Below, piece after piece: positions 22,443-28,744 of a DNA stretch of 34,831 nt (its first letter is position 1; every line of letters begins with the position of its first letter). The notes below the pieces were generated by a model. That model was not told where the DNA came from. It worked only from the letters and a program-made list of their open reading frames with translations, and did no database searches. The translations under genes and the position numbers were made by a program. The DNA comes from a virus. Location: IMG/VR virus record IMGVR_UViG_3300042305_000983, positions 1 to 34,831 of that record; one strand, written 5' to 3'.

Positions 22443-22963
22443 TGTATAAAGTAAAATTCGTCACCGTCACCATCATATTTTTTATCGCTTATGTGATATA
22501 CAAAAATCAATCACAACAAGAAGATATAACCCCAACCTATGTGGAGACGGGAACGGTTTTACCTACCAATGAACCCCCCTGTATTCAGATGTATTATTAT
22601 ATAGAACAATATTCCAAACAATACAATATACCAAGAAAATATGCATATGGAATTGCTTACAAAGAAACTGGATACAGGGGACCCTTTCATTGGAAATACA
22701 ATCACAAACAAGTGAGTTACGCAGGTGCGATGGGTCCGATGCAGATCATGCCCTCCACCGCAAAAAGTGTAAACGGATATTATGTATCCAACGAAAAACT
22801 TACCTCCGATATTAAATTCAATGTCGAAACTTCAATGAAGTTGTTACAAAAGTTGAAAAACAAATATGGGAGTTGGGAAGTTGCTTTTGGTGTTTATAAC
22901 ACCGGCCGTCCGATGGTAAATCAGTACGCCATGGATGTATATCGGTTTGAACCGAATTGGTAA
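22442..22963 (+). CDS. Membrane-anchored lytic transglycosylase (SLT domain)
   Basis: 173 residues. An N-terminal hydrophobic anchor (KFVTVTIIFFIAYVIYKN) is followed by a linker and an SLT domain from ~55: YGIAYKETGYRG carries the catalytic Glu, then YAGAMGPMQIMPSTAKSVNG (the G-x-M-Q-I-M-P core), DIKFNVETSMKLLQKL and WEVAFGVYNTG. It cleaves the glycan strand of peptidoglycan with formation of the anhydro end. The anchor implies action from the periplasmic side of the inner membrane. It forms a third wall-active gene in this window. TAATG overlap with the gene upstream. Confidence 0.9.
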   Translation: MYKVKFVTVTIIFFIAYVIYKNQSQQEDITPTYVETGTVLPTNEPPCIQMYYYIEQYSKQYNIPRKYAYGIAYKETGYRGPFHWKYNHKQVSYAGAMGPMQIMPSTAKSVNGYYVSNEKLTSDIKFNVETSMKLLQKLKNKYGSWEVAFGVYNTGRPMVNQYAMDVYRFEPNW

Positions 22964-22996
22964 TTTAATCAGAAACAATAATTTTTTTAAAAACAT

Positions 22997-24040
22997 ATGA
23001 AAGTAAAATTGGAATACATTTGGTTGGATGGGTATGAACCAGAACCGAACCTTAGAAGTAAAGTAAAAGTTGTTGACGCAAAGAGACAACAAGGAGTTGA
23101 TCGAGATGTTTTTGGTATTGAACTTAAAGATTGTCCTGAATGGTCTTTTGATGGATCGTCCACCAATCAAGCTGAGGGACACTTCTCTGATTGTGTCCTA
23201 AAACCCGTTTCCTTATATCCCAACCCACTCAATAAGGGAGTTATACCATCCTACTTTGTGATGTGTGAAGTTTATCTTCCCGATGGAACCCCTCACCCCT
23301 CAAATACGAGATCATATATTGAAACAGAGGATGAAGATCTTTGGTTCGGTTTTGAACAAGAATATACTCTTGTAAAGGACGGAAGACCGTTGGGTTTCCC
23401 AAACAATGGTTATCCCGCTCCACAAGGAAAATACTACTGTGGTGTAGGTAATGGACAGGTCAACGGAAGAACTTTTGTTGATGAGCATTTGGAGATGTGT
23501 ATATACGCAGGGATTGATATTACAGGAACCAACGCTGAGGTGATGCTCGGACAATGGGAATATCAGGTCTTCAGTAAGGGGAAGAAAAAAGCAGGTGATG
23601 ATCTTTGGATCACACGATATATTTTGGAACAGATGTCCGAGAACTACGGATTTAAAATTGAATTCCACCCCAAACCTGTTCAAGGTGATTGGAATGGATC
23701 GGGACTTCACTGTAACTTCTCAAACAAGAGGATGAGAGAAAATGGTAGTAAGGAATATTTCGATGGAATCTTCAAACAATTTGAGGATAGACACTGGTTA
23801 CATATTGAAAACTATGGATCAGACAACAACCTTCGTTTGACAGGAAAACACGAAACACAACATATCTCCAAATTCAGTTGGGGTGTATCTAATCGTGGAG
23901 CGTCAATCAGAGTTCCTTTGAATACCACACATAATAATTGGGCAAGTGGATATTTGGAGGATCGTAGACCTGCTTCTCACGCTGATCCATATAAGATTGT
24001 GAAAGTAATTTCAGATTCTTTGGATTTAGTTGAAGTTTGA
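22997..24040 (+). CDS. Glutamine synthetase, type II (eukaryote-like)
   Basis: 347 residues, the size of GSII (~350) and not the ~450-residue GSI. It forms glutamine from glutamate, ammonia and ATP. Signature segments: WSFDGSSTNQAEG (~49-61), FGFEQEYTLVKDGRPLG (metal Glu residues), TGTNAEVMLGQWEYQV, GDWNGSGLHCNFSN, HIENYGSDNNLRLTGKHET, FSWGVSNRGASIRVP and YLEDRRPASHADPY. All core metal and ATP ligands that I can check are kept. GSII occurs in eukaryotes and some bacteria including Bacteroidota, so a host origin is plausible. No GSI-type adenylylation loop is expected in GSII, so it would escape that control. It is the last gene before the large RNA. Confidence 0.95.
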   Translation: MKVKLEYIWLDGYEPEPNLRSKVKVVDAKRQQGVDRDVFGIELKDCPEWSFDGSSTNQAEGHFSDCVLKPVSLYPNPLNKGVIPSYFVMCEVYLPDGTPHPSNTRSYIETEDEDLWFGFEQEYTLVKDGRPLGFPNNGYPAPQGKYYCGVGNGQVNGRTFVDEHLEMCIYAGIDITGTNAEVMLGQWEYQVFSKGKKKAGDDLWITRYILEQMSENYGFKIEFHPKPVQGDWNGSGLHCNFSNKRMRENGSKEYFDGIFKQFEDRHWLHIENYGSDNNLRLTGKHETQHISKFSWGVSNRGASIRVPLNTTHNNWASGYLEDRRPASHADPYKIVKVISDSLDLVEV

Positions 24041-24042
24041 AC

Positions 24043-24073
24043 TTGACAAATCGAAAAAAAGTTCATACATTTG
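24043..24073 (+). promoter_or_regulatory. Bacteroidota-type promoter P1 upstream of large RNA
   Basis: TTG (24043-24045) in ACTTGACAAATCGAAAA, 20-nt spacer, TACATTTG (24066-24073). The -33 region is nearly identical to that of the second promoter 112 nt downstream. Confidence 0.75.
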
Positions 24074-24117
24074 TAATCCAAACCAAACGAGGTTAGGGTT
24101 TTTTCACGAAAACGATA

Positions 24118-24125
24118 TATTTATA
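24118..24125 (+). promoter_or_regulatory. TATTTATA element inside a palindrome, upstream of large RNA
   Basis: TATTTATA lies within GATATATTTATATATC. A start a few bases downstream would put GGGGATT (24144-24150), which can pair with the RNA 3' end, near the 5' end of the transcript. Confidence 0.4.
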
Positions 24126-24154
24126 TATCACAGAAAAAAAATAGGGGATTTCAC

Positions 24155-24185
24155 TTGACAAAACGAAAATTAAGTTGTAGTTTTG
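24155..24185 (+). promoter_or_regulatory. Bacteroidota-type promoter P2 upstream of large RNA
   Basis: TTG (24155-24157) in ACTTGACAAAACGAAAA, 20-nt spacer, TAGTTTTG (24178-24185). It repeats the -33 context of P1 and would start the RNA near 24190. Confidence 0.75.
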
Positions 24186-24994
24186 TCCTCTGAAATTAGA
24201 GTTCTTTGATTAAAACCTTTTATTGATGGTTTAAACGGTTGGCGGCTTAGCGTCGTTAGATAACCCCGGCGACGGGAATAAAGGGTCGGAATTCAGATCT
24301 AGCAATCTGATTATATGACCGCAGAACATTAGGTGTTCTGACAACTAAGCAAATTACCTACGATAGAAACCCTAAGGGCAACTGCTAAGGGGGTTCTATT
24401 ATCCTGAGTCCGTGGAATATCAGGGTTGAGGTGGTGACACCAATAGGAAAAGGTAAAGATGACGGTTCGAAACAACCTGCCAGTTGTTTGAGGGCTGAGC
24501 ATCAGTCTGATGGGCATCCGATGGAGAATTAATCCGACGTTGTCCTGAAAGGCCGTGAGTGGGCAGACTCACAGAGAGTAGTGTGGTATTCCGTGTTCAA
24601 AAGATATGGAGTCACACCGACAGCGCTACTTTCCATTTCCACATTTGCTAATTTAATACTTAAATTAAGCAAAAGTCTGTCGGCGTTGTAAACGAAAGGT
24701 GTCTAAAACTTCAGACCGTGAGGTTAATGAAGTCTCAGATAAGACCGCAAGTCTTTCTGAGTTGATTGTGAAAGTTCTAGTAGGTCGGCCAACCTTTAGT
24801 GAGTGAAAACTCAATAGAAACGAGTATCAGTCGAGTGGTTTACAACGATACGAGTGGTTACCGATAGTAACCGACACTGATCTGATATCACGGGCAATCG
24901 TGATGGACAAGTTGGCAACCTGTCGTGGGGTACACCAACGAAAGACAGATCACTCAAGCGTGTAGTCTCAGCGCAAACTTAAAGAATCCCCTTA

Positions 24995-25024
24995 CCTTAA
25001 CCGTAGTTGGTTAAGGTTTTTTTT
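24995..25024 (+). terminator. Terminator of the large RNA
   Basis: CCTTAACC (24995-25002) pairs with GGTTAAGG (25009-25016) around GTAGTT, and eight T follow. Confidence 0.92.
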
Positions 25025-25059
25025 GCCCTATTGACTCAAAACAAAAAAAGTTGTATATT

Positions 25060-25067
25060 TATTTATA
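25060..25067 (+). promoter_or_regulatory. TATTTATA element, candidate late promoter
   Basis: TATTTATA (within TATATTTATTTATA) 18 nt before the ATG at 25086. Confidence 0.5.
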
Positions 25068-25085
25068 GTTAATACATTTTATGAA

Positions 25086-25247
25086 ATGAATAATTTAACT
25101 GACGAAGATGAAGACCTCTCCTACATTTGGGGTGGTGGTAAGAAAATTAAAAAACCCAAGAAAAATCAAAAACCGACTGATGGATTTTGGGAAGATGAGT
25201 ATTACGAATCGGATCAGAAGAAAGGAAGAGGTAAAAAAAAGTTTTGA
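25086..25247 (+). CDS. Small charged protein, 53 aa
   Basis: The ATG at 25086 is used; an ATG at 25081 in another frame reaches a stop after two codons. The sequence is MNNLTDEDEDLSYIWGGGKK, then IKKPKKNQKPTDGFWEDEYY, ending KGRGKKKF. It has alternating acidic and strongly basic clusters and looks mostly disordered. Proteins like this can bind DNA or act as scaffolding-type factors, but there is no motif. Support for coding: TATTTATA at the usual distance, and a promoter for the next gene beginning at its stop. Confidence 0.6.
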   Translation: MNNLTDEDEDLSYIWGGGKKIKKPKKNQKPTDGFWEDEYYESDQKKGRGKKKF

Positions 25248-25273
25248 AGTTTGAGTAAAATAGCTTATCTTTG
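25242..25273 (+). promoter_or_regulatory. Bacteroidota-type promoter TTTTG-N19-TATCTTTG
   Basis: TTTTG (25242-25246) overlaps the stop of the 53-aa gene; 19-nt spacer; TATCTTTG (25266-25273). It drives the gene at 25291. Confidence 0.8.
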
Positions 25274-25290
25274 TATCAAACGAAGATAAG

Positions 25291-25557
25291 ATGACTCAAA
25301 AACAAATCTCCATCCTCCATCCTAAACACGGATCAATCTTGAGTGAGTCGTTTGTTGACGATGTTCAATTCAAACTTTTCCTCAAGTCCGTCAACGGATG
25401 TTTGTCCTTGAAACGAGATCTGACGTTCTACGATGGTAACCACTTCCTCATACACATCCCGTATGTTGTATTGAAGTCTTCAATCGTTACAACAAAAGTT
25501 GAGACGATCACACCTGGAAAGGTTTTGATTGAATCAGCTTTGGAAAAGAGCCACTGA
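25291..25557 (+). CDS. Hypothetical phage protein, 88 aa
   Basis: MTQKQISILHPKHGSILSES, followed by an alpha/beta stretch (QFKLFLKSVNGCLSLKRDLT, FLIHIPYVVLKSSIVTTKVE). It starts 17 nt after a full promoter and is closed by a terminator, so it is a single-gene unit. Its arrangement is like the other host-promoter genes in the window (5541, 11126). No family recognised. Confidence 0.78.
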   Translation: MTQKQISILHPKHGSILSESFVDDVQFKLFLKSVNGCLSLKRDLTFYDGNHFLIHIPYVVLKSSIVTTKVETITPGKVLIESALEKSH

Positions 25558-25592
25558 GCGTAGGACCAAGGTGGAGTGCCTTAATCGGCCCT

Positions 25593-25620
25593 AAAGTCCA
25601 GAGAAATCTGGACTTTTTCT
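25593..25620 (+). terminator. Terminator with GAAA tetraloop
   Basis: AAAGTCCAGA (25593-25602), loop GAAA, TCTGGACTTT (25607-25616), then a T run. Confidence 0.92.
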
Positions 25621-25630
25621 TTTTATGATA

Positions 25631-25638
25631 TATTTATA
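25631..25638 (+). promoter_or_regulatory. TATTTATA element, candidate late promoter
   Basis: TATTTATA 16 nt before the ATG at 25655, directly after a terminator, so it is the only visible promoter candidate for that gene. Confidence 0.55.
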
Positions 25639-25654
25639 GTCAAATGATTTAAAA

Positions 25655-25966
25655 ATGGCAAAATTCGTTATTACCCAAAAACAACTCGATCATATAGTTG
25701 AAAATGTTAAGAAAGATAAGTTGAATGAAGATTCAGATGGTAATTACATGGCGAAACAGCAATTGTTTGTTATTGCAACCATGGCTTATAAGATGTGGGA
25801 GATGTTGGACGACAACGCACAACTTGAGGATTGGATGGAAAGTAAAATCGCTCAGTGTGAACAAAGTGTAAGTTCTGTAGTTAAGGCATATTTGTATGAC
25901 GAATTTGATGCCGAATTAAAGGGAATGGACACCTTGAGTTATGATGATTTGGTAATTGGAAAATAA
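25655..25966 (+). CDS. Phage protein with virion-type leader, 103 aa
   Basis: Begins MAKFVITQKQLDHIVENVKK, D-K-L-N-E/D-S: a charged leader with L-N-E, comparable to those on the lysozyme and peptidoglycan-binding proteins. The mature part is helical (LFVIATMAYKMWEMLDDNAQ, DWMESKIAQCEQSVSSVVKA, Y-L-Y-D-E). I have the impression of a recurring family in large Bacteroidota phages with this L-x-D-W-x-x-x-K-I-x-x-x-x-x-S-V-S-S-V core, but no function is known. It is a monocistronic unit between TATTTATA and a terminator, which suits an abundant internal virion protein. Confidence 0.8.
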   Translation: MAKFVITQKQLDHIVENVKKDKLNEDSDGNYMAKQQLFVIATMAYKMWEMLDDNAQLEDWMESKIAQCEQSVSSVVKAYLYDEFDAELKGMDTLSYDDLVIGK

Positions 25967-25983
25967 TCAAAAGATTTAGAAAG

Positions 25984-26013
25984 AAATCGACCTCAAACGG
26001 TCGATTTTTTTTT
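25984..26013 (+). terminator. Terminator after the 103-aa gene
   Basis: AAATCGACC (25984-25992) pairs with GGTCGATTT (25999-26007) around TCAAAC, followed by a T run. Confidence 0.92.
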
Positions 26014-26044
26014 GCTTAAACATTTGATAAGGTCCTGATATTTG
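26014..26044 (+). promoter_or_regulatory. Probable Bacteroidota-type promoter (one mismatch)
   Basis: TTG at 26014-26016 (boundary approximate), about 20-nt spacer, GATATTTG (26037-26044), one base off TAnnTTTG. It precedes the PurA-like gene. Confidence 0.45.
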
Positions 26045-26072
26045 AGTATAATTAGAGGTAATTTATAAATTG

Positions 26073-27089
26073 ATGATTAATTTCGCAGACATTATTGTTG
26101 ATCTTCAGGCGGGTGACACAGGTAAAGGGAAAGTAGCTCATGCACTTGCAAAAACAAACGACTATACACACGTTATTAGGTATAACGGAGGTGGTAATGC
26201 GGGTCATACCGTCTATCACAATGGAGAAAAGGTAGTGACCCATTTCATACCAATTGGAGTTCTTTATAACATACCTTCCATTATTGGACCAGGATGTGTC
26301 GTTGATCCAATCAAATTGGAGATGGAACTTGATGATTTAACAAAGGTAAATCCAAGAGTTAGAGAATTTCTTTTTATTGATCGTGGAGTCCATATTATAA
26401 CAGAACAACACAAAGAAGAGGATGGTAAAGATTCTAAAATCGGAACAACCAAAACAGGAAATGGTCCGGCTTATGTGGATAAGTATAATAGAAGTGGGAT
26501 AAGATATGAAAATTATGTGACAATCAACAATCCTTCCAACAACTACCTTTGTGATATTTATGACATTTTATTTTCTCAAGAGGATGTTAAAATTCTTTTC
26601 GAAGGTGCTCAGGGTTTTGAGTTGGATATCGATTGGGGTGATTATCCGTTTGTCACATCTTCTCATTGTACCGCAGGAAGTGCTTGTTTGAATGGTGTAT
26701 CACCCAAATACATCAGAGACATTTATGGTATTTCAAAAGCATATGTTACTTATGTAGGAGCAAAAGAATTCGAGGGTGGTCTTGATATTTTTCAGAAAAT
26801 CAGAGAAGTTGGGAATGAATATGGTGCCACTACGGGAAGACCTAGACAAGTTAATTGGTTGAACATGGACACCCTAATTAAAGGATCCAATATTAACGGA
26901 GTAACAAAATTAATTATCAATAAAATTGATGTTCTCGAAAAAATTAATTATTATTGTTTGATTTATTTGAATGAAGAAATAATTTTTGACAGCAAATTGG
27001 AGTTTAAAAACTTCATCTATCAAAAAATTGTTGAAGAGTGTCCTTTAATTCAAGAAGTAATTTTCAGCTATACACCCTACGAAATATGA
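26073..27089 (+). CDS. Adenylosuccinate synthetase family enzyme (short PurA/PurZ-like)
   Basis: The ATG at 26073 gives 338 residues; a TTG at 26070 would add one. Motifs: VDLQAGDTGKGKVAHAL (bacterial GDEGKGK), RYNGGGNAGHTVYHNG, GPGCVVDP, IGTTKTGNGPAYVDKYNRSG, FEGAQGFELDIDWGDYPFVT and YGATTGRPRQVNWLN. The family joins aspartate to IMP (PurA) or dGMP (phage PurZ, first step to 2-aminoadenine DNA) using GTP or ATP. Length fits archaeal PurA and phage PurZ (~340), not bacterial PurA (~430). The Asp matching the E. coli PurA catalytic Asp13 is kept, whereas it is Ser or Gly in characterised PurZ. So either a PurA activity or a D-retaining phage variant is possible. The next gene overlaps by ATGA. 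Confidence 0.9.
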   Translation: MINFADIIVDLQAGDTGKGKVAHALAKTNDYTHVIRYNGGGNAGHTVYHNGEKVVTHFIPIGVLYNIPSIIGPGCVVDPIKLEMELDDLTKVNPRVREFLFIDRGVHIITEQHKEEDGKDSKIGTTKTGNGPAYVDKYNRSGIRYENYVTINNPSNNYLCDIYDILFSQEDVKILFEGAQGFELDIDWGDYPFVTSSHCTAGSACLNGVSPKYIRDIYGISKAYVTYVGAKEFEGGLDIFQKIREVGNEYGATTGRPRQVNWLNMDTLIKGSNINGVTKLIINKIDVLEKINYYCLIYLNEEIIFDSKLEFKNFIYQKIVEECPLIQEVIFSYTPYEI

Positions 27090-27280
27090 AATGGAATTTA
27101 GTAATCAACCAGTTTAACAGATCGGACGAGGAATTTTACCTACTTCCGTGGATCAAGTTTTTTAACATTATGAACTTTCAAACTGAGGAGGGATATGAAT
27201 CTCCTTTGGTAGGATTTGAATTTGGGATTTTCAAATTTTATTATACCTTTGCAATTCAAAAAAGATATCAGGATTTTTGA
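27086..27280 (+). CDS. Small hypothetical protein, 64 aa
   Basis: Starts in an ATGA overlap with the PurA-like gene (MKWNLVINQFNRSDEEFYLL). It is rich in Phe, Tyr and Trp (WIKFFNIMNFQTEE, FEFGIFKFYYTFAIQKRYQ), suggesting a compact beta protein. An upstream in-frame start at 27038 is rejected because it would lie inside the enzyme gene. No family recognised. Confidence 0.6.
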   Translation: MKWNLVINQFNRSDEEFYLLPWIKFFNIMNFQTEEGYESPLVGFEFGIFKFYYTFAIQKRYQDF

Positions 27281-27325
27281 TATTGATTTATCAATACTAA
27301 ATTTTACTATTAATAATAAAAACAT

Positions 27326-28729
27326 ATGAATCGTTTTATTTCTTTTCTTGTCCTGATGTTCATGGGGACTTTTGTGTATTCACAAAAAAACACACCTTTT
27401 GGATGTATAACCTTTGGAGAAAATAAAAACATTTTACCGATGGGTAGGTTGAAATCCAAATCAACCAATACACCCAAAGAAATCAGGTTGGTGTTTCACG
27501 TTTGTTATACTGACGCGATTCCATTGAGTGAAATTCCTGTTGAATCAATATATGGTGCGATTGATCAAGCGAATGTAGATTTTGAGGGAACTAACATCAG
27601 TTTTGTTTATGCAGGTCATGATTATATCAATATCCGAGAGTTCGCTTGGCACGACTCATTTGTCTCAGGTCAAGTTTGTTTCCCAACTTATAGAACTCAA
27701 TCTACTATGATTTCTAACAAATATGCTTGGGATATTTCCGAGTATTGTAATGTTTATATTATCCCTAAAATGTGTTCGACTATATTGGGTTACGCATTTA
27801 TCACATATGGACCTGCAAATAAAGATGACGGGGTTTGGGTTAAGACTGAGTCTTTTGGATATGGACCTTGGCCACACGTAAACCCGAAGTATGTGGAAAA
27901 CGAAACCTTTAGTCATGAGCTCGGTCACTACTGTGGATTATTCCACGTATTCAATAACACATCGTATTGTGGACAACAAGAACCAAACATACCCTGTGAA
28001 TATGAAGGGGATTTTGTATGTGATACTCCCCCGACCAAACTAGCAAGAGGATGTCCTTCCTATCCTGCGGGATCATTTTGTCCTGAAGTAAATTACGATG
28101 GTGGAGTTCCATATCGTGCAAACAACCATATGGACTATTGTCCCGAACAATGTAGAGATGTATTTACTCCAGGTCAGATAGACCGAATGCATAGAATGTT
28201 GGACTTCCAAAGATATGAGTTATACACAGAAGAGCAAGTAACACCCTTCTGTTTGGGTGATTTCGATAAGAACGGAATGATTGGAACTGGTGATCTTTTG
28301 ATTATATTGTCCCATTATGGTTGTGTGGAATGTGATTATGAGGAAGGTGATATGAATATGGATGCACTTGTTAATGTTTTGGACTTAAACTTCTTGTTGG
28401 CTTTTTGGGGTGATGTTTGTGGTGACGGGGTAGGACAGATCCAAGCCAAAAGATCAGGACCTCAACCTGAATTAGAAGATCCTTTCGAGATTATCAGTAA
28501 CTATGATTTTCCTGAACGAGGAACACCCACGAAAGAAAAAGATCGTGAAGAAAAAAAGGAAGAGCCAACTTTGGGTCTTATGAATTTGGTAAAAGAAATT
28601 AAAAAAACGGCCCAATTTAAATTGGAAGAAATTGATGAACTTGATTTGAATACGTTATTTTCTGAATATGGTGTTGATAGTTTGATTGTGAATATCAACG
28701 AAGATGAGAAAATTGTGATTGAACGATAA
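27326..28729 (+). CDS. Secreted M43-type zinc metalloprotease with dockerin-like repeats
   Basis: 467 residues. Signal peptide: MNRFISFLVLMFMGTFVYSQ, with cleavage likely after S or Q at ~19-20. The protease domain (~50-300) has the zinc site H-E-L-G-H-Y-C-G-L-F-H at ~197-207 (HExxHxxGxxH) and a methionine turn N-N-H-M-D-Y at ~266-271, the layout of M43 pappalysin/cytophagalysin enzymes, with many cysteines for disulphides. Residues ~310-375 contain two calcium-loop patterns (D-F-D-K-N-G-M-I-G-T-G-D and D-M-N-M-D-A-L-V-N-V-L-D) like dockerin type I. The C-terminus is charged and shows no clear T9SS sorting domain. It would act outside the cytoplasm. A bacterial enzyme family, very unusual in a phage. 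Confidence 0.88.
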   Translation: MNRFISFLVLMFMGTFVYSQKNTPFGCITFGENKNILPMGRLKSKSTNTPKEIRLVFHVCYTDAIPLSEIPVESIYGAIDQANVDFEGTNISFVYAGHDYINIREFAWHDSFVSGQVCFPTYRTQSTMISNKYAWDISEYCNVYIIPKMCSTILGYAFITYGPANKDDGVWVKTESFGYGPWPHVNPKYVENETFSHELGHYCGLFHVFNNTSYCGQQEPNIPCEYEGDFVCDTPPTKLARGCPSYPAGSFCPEVNYDGGVPYRANNHMDYCPEQCRDVFTPGQIDRMHRMLDFQRYELYTEEQVTPFCLGDFDKNGMIGTGDLLIILSHYGCVECDYEEGDMNMDALVNVLDLNFLLAFWGDVCGDGVGQIQAKRSGPQPELEDPFEIISNYDFPERGTPTKEKDREEKKEEPTLGLMNLVKEIKKTAQFKLEEIDELDLNTLFSEYGVDSLIVNINEDEKIVIER

Positions 28730-28744
28730 CAAATCATTTTACAT

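Larger units (their letters stand above)
24135..25024 (+). ncRNA. Large structured non-coding RNA, 0.84-0.89 kb
   Basis: About 1 kb without any credible ORF, richer in G and C than its surroundings, with promoters before it and a perfect terminator at the end. Many local stems are visible: 24294-24298/24305-24309; 24322-24327/24335-24340; GGTG(GTGA)CACC at 24430-24441; 24555-24560/24567-24572; CCGACAG/CTGTCGG at 24617-24623/24677-24683 enclosing a 12-bp hairpin (24644-24673); GAGT(GAAA)ACTC at 24801-24812; 24856-24861/24867-24872; 24887-24892/24899-24904. AGGGGATT (24143-24150) can pair with AATCCCCT (24985-24992) to close the whole molecule. Size, phage location and GNRA loops are like the GOLLD and ROOL classes, which I cannot confirm by eye. 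The 5' end is uncertain: about 24135 if transcribed from TATTTATA, about 24190 from P2. Confidence 0.85.

Noticed and set aside
24464-24477. T-arm-like GGTTCGAAACAACC, suggesting a tRNA inside the large RNA
   Set aside because: The stem has only four pairs and a six-base loop, and I find no matching acceptor stem, anticodon arm or 3' end around it.
26073-27089. Direct call of PurZ and therefore a 2-aminoadenine genome
   Set aside because: The Asp that is replaced in characterised PurZ is present, and no DatZ, MazZ or matching polymerase is in the window.
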